DNA of 64,000 nt. Source: Patiria pectinifera (taxonomy: Eukaryota > Echinodermata > Asteroidea > Valvatida > Asterinidae). Position numbers and translations under genes: made by a program. The notes under the pieces were generated by a model. That model made no database searches. It had not been told where the DNA came from and worked only from the letters and a program-made list of their open reading frames with translations. Of the stretch, positions 38,057 through 45,500 are shown one piece after another. How positions within the stretch are numbered: position 1 is the stretch's first letter; the number at the start of each line of letters is the position of its first letter. The stretch spans positions 21,535,513 to 21,599,512 of the forward strand of contig CM057147.1 in the NCBI GenBank assembly GCA_029964075.1, given 5' to 3'.

Positions 38057-38615
38057 GTGGATATTTTGCCGGAGGTAATGACGGCAAACTAACGTTTACT
38101 AAAGGTTTGCCGGCGGCAATCCATATCAACAGAGGGCGCTGTACTCTTTAAGATAGGGCTGAATTAAAAGATGTATTAAATTCCCATCAAAACTTGTGTA
38201 GCACGTTTGGTGTAGTGGTTAAGCAGAAGCTCTAGTGAGCGGGATGACTCGAGTTCGAATCCGACCGCCGCCACATTTGTAATTTTTTTTTATCCCATCC
38301 CCAAATAAATAAGAATATTCTTCTTTTATTATTTTAATATGTCTTAAACATTTTATTGCAGAGTATTACATTTTCTTTTCAGATTTGTGGCTCTGGAGGA
38401 TTTTTTTTAAAAGAGAAATAAAGTCTGAAATTATAAAATGGTCTGAATCCCATCTTGTGAATACGAGGTTACAACGATAATATTGGCATGGAGCCAGACT
38501 AAAATTTGTCAGCGGAAAATGTTTAAGTACCAAAAAACAGTAACTGCGCATGTTCAGTGCATATCCGGCAAACTAACGTTTACTAAAGGTTTGCCGTCTC
38601 CGGCAAAATATCCAC
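38057..38615. mobile_element. Inverted-repeat element with an internal tRNA-like sequence
   Basis: Terminal repeats GTGGATATTTTGCCGGA (38057) and TCCGGCAAAATATCCAC (to 38615). Inner blocks GGCAAACTAACGTTTACTAAAGG occur at both sides. The middle (about 38205-38275) contains a tRNA-like A-box/B-box sequence. No clean target duplication was seen. Confidence 0.75.
38203..38275 (+). other. tRNA-derived (SINE-like) sequence
   Basis: A-box TTTGGTGTAGTGGTTAAG and B-box GAGTTCGAATCC lie with tRNA-like spacing, and a T-run follows near 38285. Stems are poorly preserved, so this is a tRNA-derived sequence rather than a tRNA gene. It sits centrally in the inverted-repeat element 38057-38615. Confidence 0.5.
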
Positions 38616-38845
38616 TGCTTATTCTTTTTGGAAAGATTCCCACATCTGGCCATCACTTGTCATCCTGATCCTGTGCACAATGAGACTGGTCTGAAAATTT
38701 CTAAGTGTTTTCTCAGTAAATACCCCAATAAATTCCCTGCTAAATTTGACATACTTTCTGATGGCTGATAGGTCGCTGAAGGAAAACATTATTGATGGCC
38801 AGATCTGGGAATCTTTCCGAAAAAAATCCTACTAGCACTAGCCAT

Positions 38846-38886
38846 AGGGATAGCGCAGTGGATAGCGAGCAGCAGCCATTCGATAC
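38846..38886 (+). other. Truncated tRNA-like sequence
   Basis: ATAGCGCAGTGGATAGCG is A-box-like and CATTCGATAC resembles a B-box start. The similarity stops exactly where the palindromic element begins at 38887, so that element probably interrupted or replaced the rest. Confidence 0.4.
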
Positions 38887-39447
38887 GGTCCTACTAAAGC
38901 GCGTCAACAAGCGTCAACAAGCCTAAACGGTCGTCAACGAACGTCAACAAATTTTGTATGGGCTTTTAAACATTAAAAACAGCTTTATATGGTAGAAAAA
39001 GCAATAAAGAACATCTTCTGCATATCAATTTTAGTTTAAATTATTTTAAAACTTGGTTTTTTGAACGCGAAATGTACGACGAATGTGTCGATAAAAGTTG
39101 GCCGCCATCTTGTTTGGATGGCGCTGTAGACTTCGCGCATGCGTAGTATGGCTCTGTACACTTCACGCATGTAGTACGCGTAGTACGGCTAGCTACACAT
39201 AAACAAGATGGCGGCCAACCTTTATCGACAAATTCGTCGTACATTTCGCGTTCAAAAAACCAAGTTTTAGAATAATTCTAACTTTAATTGACATGCAGAA
39301 GATGTTCTTTATTGTTTTTTCTACCATATAAAGCAGTTTTTAATATTCAAAAGCCTATACAAAATTTGTTGACGTTCGTTGACGACCGTTTAGGCTTGTT
39401 GACGCTTGTTGACGCTTGTTGACGCGCTTTAGTACTATAGTAGGACC
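38887..39447. mobile_element. Foldback element abutting the MED21 start codon (element 1)
   Basis: A 561-bp near-palindrome. Ends are GGTCCTACTA...AAAGCGCGTCAACAAGCG, with repeated CGTCAACAA iterons, and the mirror image at 39375-39447. The arms stay similar to near the centre, ending in GGCCGCCATCTTGTTTGG (39100) and its mirror AAACAAGATGGCGGCCAAC (39201). No target duplication was found. It belongs with element 2 (39843-40585), which has the same GCGTCAACA iterons and a similar inner CCGCCATCTTG. It ends 14 bp before the MED21 ATG, so it must supply the leader and probably the core promoter. Confidence 0.85.
39101..39215. promoter_or_regulatory. YY1/NRF1-like sites in the centre of foldback element 1
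   Basis: GCCGCCATCTTGT (39101-39113) and ACAAGATGGCGGC (39203-39215) match the YY1 consensus around AAGATGGCGGC, in opposite orientations. CGCGCATGCGT (39134-39144) matches an NRF1-type site (GCGCATGCGC). YY1 and NRF1 sites are typical of TATA-less housekeeping promoters. The symmetric layout between the minus-strand zinc-finger gene and plus-strand MED21 would suit a bidirectional promoter. Promoter function is inferred. Confidence 0.55.
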
Positions 39448-39461
39448 CCACGCGCACTATC

Positions 39462-39503
39462 ATGGCAGACCGAGTTACCCAACTGCAGGATGCTGTAAAT
39501 CAG
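39462..39503 (+). CDS. MED21: MED21 exon 1
   Basis: Starts at the ATG in CATCATGG-like context (ACTATCATGGCAG; the -3 base is A, +4 is G) and ends CAG before donor GTATGA. Fourteen codons match the conserved MED21 N-terminus. Confidence 0.9.
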
Positions 39504-42500
39504 GTATGATTTGGGAGACAAAACAGAGCCAGCTAGGAAAAAGTATTAAATCAGGAGTTGGTGTGTTTATTGAGGATTATATTTACTCTGAATAAAAGCC
39601 TTTTAATTGTGGGAAAGTGGCAAAATTTTTGTCAAAAGCATTTTTGTGATGTGGCCCAGTTTTCGGACATCTACTCAATCAACTTTAAAGTGGCACTAGG
39701 TTCTGCTGAAAGCTTTCGAGTCAACTCGTACCTTGGGCGACTCGTACCTTGGACAACTCGTACCTTGGACAACTCGTACCTTGGACATCTCGTACCTTGG
39801 ATAACTCGTACCTTGGACAACTCGTACCTTCAATTAAGACGAGGGTCGCACTAAAAAGCGTCAACACACCGTCAACACAGCGTCAACACATGACAGAAGC
39901 GTCAACACACCGTCAACACATCCAAAACACATTCTGAATTGACAAAAATGGTATATAATTGTAAAGCATAGAATAAAAGAGAATTTCCATTGGTTTGAGT
40001 TTCCATTTCGTTGTTAAAAATATAGTATTTTCACGCGAAAAAAATGACCTTTCGCTTGCACGGCCGTTGTCCGCCATCTTGACTTTGCACAAAGCTTGGA
40101 CTACAACATTTTTAGTAGGGGTGTGTAGGTAATGACATTATCTTGTCATAAACAACAGAGGGATACCAGATCTGTGAGGACTGAGGATCGGAGTGGTGAA
40201 TCATTATTTTGTGAGTTGTGTTTATGTTTCATTTACTTTATTGAAATGGACATCTTTTGGTATTGGCCGGCCGCGCCCTCTCTGTTGGTTTATTGTACAA
40301 CGCTATCACCCTTTAGCATAATGGTATGGTCCTCACTGCCACTGAGGCAACATGGCAGCCGATTTCGGAGCAGCACGGAGAGCCAATTTTCTTGAACTGA
40401 AAATCGCAATTTTCAGACGTTTAACCTATTGATTTTAAGCCAAAATCTTGTTTCTGACCATACTATATGGGTTACATACTGCTTTTGTCACTTATAATGC
40501 ATTTTGGATGTGTTGACGCTGTGTTGACGCTGTGTTGACGCTTTGGAGTGTGTTGACGCTGTGTTGACGCTTTTTAGTATGACCGTAAGACGACTCGTAC
40601 CATCAGAATAAAAAGTAGAGTACACTACGTGCGTGACTTAGTGTGTGGTTCCTTGACTCCGAAACGATACAGTCAAAGTTAATTTCCTTCTCACAGAACC
40701 ACATTCAAGATCTAATGGCTTTGCCGGGCAGCATTATTTTACGCATTGGGCCTGGCGGGCCGGCCTCCGAGGGCGCGAGCAGCGGTCGGTCGTGCGCGGT
40801 ACCGATGCCGGTGACTCGGAAGCGGCCGGCCTGCGCGGCGCGCGCGGCAGTGCCATTCTGTTTTTAAAGGTATTACATGTACTTGTACTTCATTGTGCAT
40901 AATAAATGTTTAATTCGGTAGCTAAGATAACTTGTGAAATAAATTTTAATATACTTTTTGTTTTTTTCTTTTTAGGTTCTGGATTTGGCAAGGACCAGAT
41001 GAGTGAGATGACATCGACAGTTTATTCTTTTAGTGTGTGGTTCCTTGACTCCCACATGATACGATGTTTTGCAAGTTGATTTATGTTCCAAAGAACCATA
41101 TTGCACGTGCTCGGGCCGGGGCATACAACTTCGTACGCAGTCTAGCATAATTAATCAAACTATGAATTGAAATTGTTATCTAAATTTAAATCATTTTATT
41201 TTCTGTCATTTCTTTTTAGGTTCTGGATTTGGTAAGGACCAGGTGATATCGAGAGTGATTATTCAGTTTGAGCGTGAACTGATTACTGGCATAGGCTTGG
41301 TTGTATATTTGGTTATTGCATGGAGGTAGGAAACAAGAGGTCATTATCATTCAATATTATTGGGAATGTTTTTCTTTTAGTCCTTTTTTGGGGGCGGGTT
41401 CTTGTGTTGTGTTTTTTAATAGAGAAATTAATTTTGTGTCATACTCTGCATAATAATCGTTTGATTTGGTCATATCAAAAAATGTAGTATACTTTTTTTG
41501 GTTCGTTTTAGGTTCTGGATTTGGCAAAGACGTGGTGACATCGACAGTGAGCTATTCAGTTTGAGGGAGAAGTTACTGGGACCGATTGAAGACAAAAGTG
41601 AATTGGCAGTAAACATTTGTTATCCCTGCAAAGAAGTTTTCGTGATCATTTTCAGAAAATCTTGTGATAACATGAATTGGCAGATATACTTATTACTTAT
41701 GTGCTACGAAATTTTAGTGATTATTTTCAAAGTAATAAAATGTGGACGAAATTATTATGTCTTTTATTTTATAGCTTTTTTGTGGTGGGGCATTTTTTTT
41801 TTCAGAAGAATTGTTAGAATTGCAATCTCTTTTAAAGTGCTTTTCTTCAGGTTACCTTTTTTAACCGAAGGATTCATAATTTTTTCTGGGGGGGGGGAGA
41901 ATTTTTTTTATTTATTCAATTTCAACAGCAGGATTCAATCTCTTTTTTGAACATGTTTGGCCCGTTAGGGCCGGTGGCTCTGAAAAGAGCCGTTTGGGTT
42001 TTAGTGGTGGCTTGACTTGACCAGGTTCAGGCAGATGGTCCGTTGAGGTGACTGCATGCAGACAGGAGGCCGGATGTGGTAAGTTGCCCATCTTGGTAGG
42101 CGTCCCATAGCTTGAATGCCTTGCCTTGAGACCTTGTGTACTGCTTGCGCTGGTATCTTGCCAGCTTGGATGCCTTGAGCAGCTTCATCTGGACGCTGAC
42201 GAGTGACGCCTCTCGGTGGAGCAGGTGCAGAAGCTTGTAGAAGTGCAGACCGTGTCGGCCGGCCTTAAAGTTGATGCGCCGGTGCCACCCTTCCACGTCG
42301 TTGTTGGTGCGCGTGCTCTGCAGGAAAACGGTCCAGCTGGTTGGTGCCCACTTGGTGCTGACGATCCATGTCGTTTCGATGTAGTCGCACAGCTGGATCA
42401 ATGGTGGTGAATTAGCGCGTTCCTGCATCTTGTAGAACGCCCTGGGGATATGCTCATGAGGTAAGAATGGCAAGGCCATCAATTTCTTGATGAACTGCCT

Positions 42501-45500
42501 GACGGAGACATCACTGTTGAATGGAACGACTAGACCAAGTTGTTGGCAATGGCGCCAAACCGCCTGATTCCAGTGGAACAGGCAACCTCTCACTTTCACC
42601 TCGGGAAAGACCCGCCGGATGGCCGACCACATACCAGCCTCGAAGTCCACGACCATCTCTTCAACCCTCGACCCGCTGGATGGCAGCTTCTTCTTGATGC
42701 GCTTCAGGACTTTCTTGTAGTCGCGTTTGGTGCGACTCGACATCAGGACAAACGCCAAAGGGACTTGCTTCTGCTGGCCGTTGTCCCCCTTCACAAATGC
42801 ATGGATGCTAAACAGCTGCTTGAATGGACGCTTGGTGATCTTGAACGTGCCGTCCATGTACCATGTCTTGGCTCTGTCCAAGACTGAACGCTGGTCTTCG
42901 GTATAGAACAAGATGTGCCGAGAGTTTCCCACCCGGATGTCAGCCTGGAGGAAGCCATCTGGCACACTTGAAGACACGATGTCAAAGCCCAGGTCGGTGG
43001 GGTCTGGTGGACGCTGGCTTTGGCGAGCCCGGTTACAAATACGGACGAGGTTGCATGGCTTGGGACAGACGGGGACATCAGGAGCCGCTACATCTGTGAG
43101 CACCCCCTCGACAATGGTGCCTGCGGAATGGAAGATGTTGGCCCTTGCCATCATCTTCACATCCCTCTTCACCTCGACCTGGATGCCTGCACCGGGATTC
43201 GAAGGATGGAGATGTTCTTGGTGACGTCCAAACCGGAAGGAGTCGCAGTGCTGCAAAACAGAAGCTGGGCATCGGAAATGCTTGTTTCGTACACTGCAAA
43301 CCCACGAAGAAAAGTCCGAAGTCGGGTCCTTCTTCCACTTCATGGTGTAGGTGTAGCCGTTGGAGTCCACCAGAACTTTCTTCCCGCGTTGCGTTCCACT
43401 GTCAGTGAGCTTGAAAGTGGTGACCACGTCGTCGCCGATGACACCCTCCAAGGACTCAGGAAGGTCCATGTCAGGCAGAGGTTCCTCTTCCGCTGGCTGA
43501 GGGATTTCAAACTCGGCGCTCAGATGAAAGGAATCAGTCTCCATGATCTCCTCTTCATCCAGGCCGAGGTTGGAGTGACGAGTGCTTTCGCCCACCGGGA
43601 CTGGAGACGAAGCCGGACCCTGACAGTGCTCACACTCCCAAGTCGTACTTGCATCCACGAGCTGCAAGTATTCCTCCCGTGAAAATCCGGTGTTGCAGAC
43701 GCGATGCTGCCAACGATCACACCGATCACACTGGAGGGCCTGCTGGTTACTGCGGACTGCCTTAGCACAAACTACGCACGGAAACTGGACAGGCATCTTG
43801 ACTTGAAACTGGATCTTGGAGCAGAAATTGCGATGATAACTAGTATGGGTAGTTGAAACAACTGATGATTTCAATCCGAGCGGCAATTTTTATAGAGTTT
43901 CGAAGGATCCAAGGTTCACATAAATCGACCAATCATCTCTCTTTTTTGTTGCGGTATCCGTTTCACTAGTTGGGAAGCGGGGAGCACGGCAAGATCATAG
44001 TAAATTAAGTCCTATTCACAACGGGCGTTGACAAAAAAAAGGACCCCGTATAACGCTTCACATTCGCGATGCACATTCTGAGCTCTCCCAGAACCGATGC
44101 GGCGAGTTCAAAGCTGATGATGTTCTCATGCCGGGGCCTTTAGTTTGACAAGGACACCCAAAGTGTCGCTCATCTATTGAAGCGTCGCTCATCTTTAGAA
44201 GTGTCATTCATCTATAGAAGTGTCACTCATGTATTGAATTTTACGGTGGAGAAACTTCAGATGCGGATTTGGTGTAGTTTAATTATGCAATACAGCCTAA
44301 CCACCGTAACATCCTGTTTCCAGAGCGAGCTTTATTAAACTCTATTAAAACCAACCGACAAAATTTATAAAGCAAATTTAAACATTTAATGTGTCTAAAT
44401 AAAGTAATTTCTGCGTTTTCTTGTGAAGTCTAATAACCAAAGTATACAAGAGCAGTCAGTACTTTTAAATGATTCAGTCCTTTCCTAGCTATAAGTGGTA
44501 CCCTATAAGTCTGAAAGTCTAAAATGTAAAAAAAAAAAATCACAGTTGGTTTATTCATCAACCGGTTTATTCGAAACTTTGGGGGCGGGGGTTTGGCCAG
44601 ATGTTTCGTCATAGTCCGACTTGTTGAAATGAAATCGATGAACAGCAGACAAGTCATCGTCTCTTGAGCAGCGCAATCGTTCATCAGAAACCCGCAAGAT
44701 CATCTGGAAAAAAAAAAAATAGAGGTAAACACATAGTTTTGGGATGAAAATATATCGATTCCGTAATACATGTATTTTTAAGTAGGCCTAAGTCTCTAAA
44801 TGCCGTTGAAAAAACGGCAAACTGCAACAATGTCACCGTCTTGTTAAACAAGGTCCGACTTGTTAAAATGAAATCAATTAATAATGGTGGACTAGCAGCA
44901 ATTATCTTTCGAGCAGCGCAGTGGTTCATCAGAAAACCGCAGGTTCATCTGTAAAAAAAAAAAAATTGCGGTGAACACAAAGTTTGGGATGAAAATTAGT
45001 ATTTCCTAACAAAATTGGAAATATTTGTCAGTCCAAGATTCACGTCTTATCTTTTTTGCGGGGAAAAAAAAAGAGAAAAGTAGTTCAGGCGATTATACGG
45101 ATCAATAATAGGAAAAATGTTGCAACCTGACGCCACTTTTTTTCATACATATATCATCTCAATGATGGTCATTCATTGCAGAAATGATGGTAAGCCGTGA
45201 ATCTTGGATAAAAACATCAGTTCCATAATATTTTCACGTAGCCTAAGTCTCTAAACGTAACGGCAGACTGCATCAATGTCACCGTGCACAGACGTCCATA
45301 TTGACCGGTCAGCGCGGCGCAAGAGCCGTGTCACTTTGCACGGATGCCGCGTGGGCCTGTGCATGCCGCGTGGGCCTGTGCATGCCGCGCACACAGTGCG
45401 TGTAAGCTTCCGCGGCCGGCTTCGCGCTAAATAAATTCCTCTTTTGGGGGGAAAGAGAGCCCATACCAAAAAGAGATTCACCTTTATTTTAATAAGCAGT

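Noticed and set aside
38887-39447. 8-bp target duplication for foldback element 1
   Set aside because: The flanks do not match in any register near the ends, unlike element 2.
43020-43682. 220-codon plus-strand open frame
   Set aside because: It is the antisense shadow of the intact transposase ORF.
43796-43886. Upstream 30-codon extension of the transposase
   Set aside because: It has no ATG; the extension covers the probable leader and the predicted transcription start, so the ATG at 43796 was chosen.
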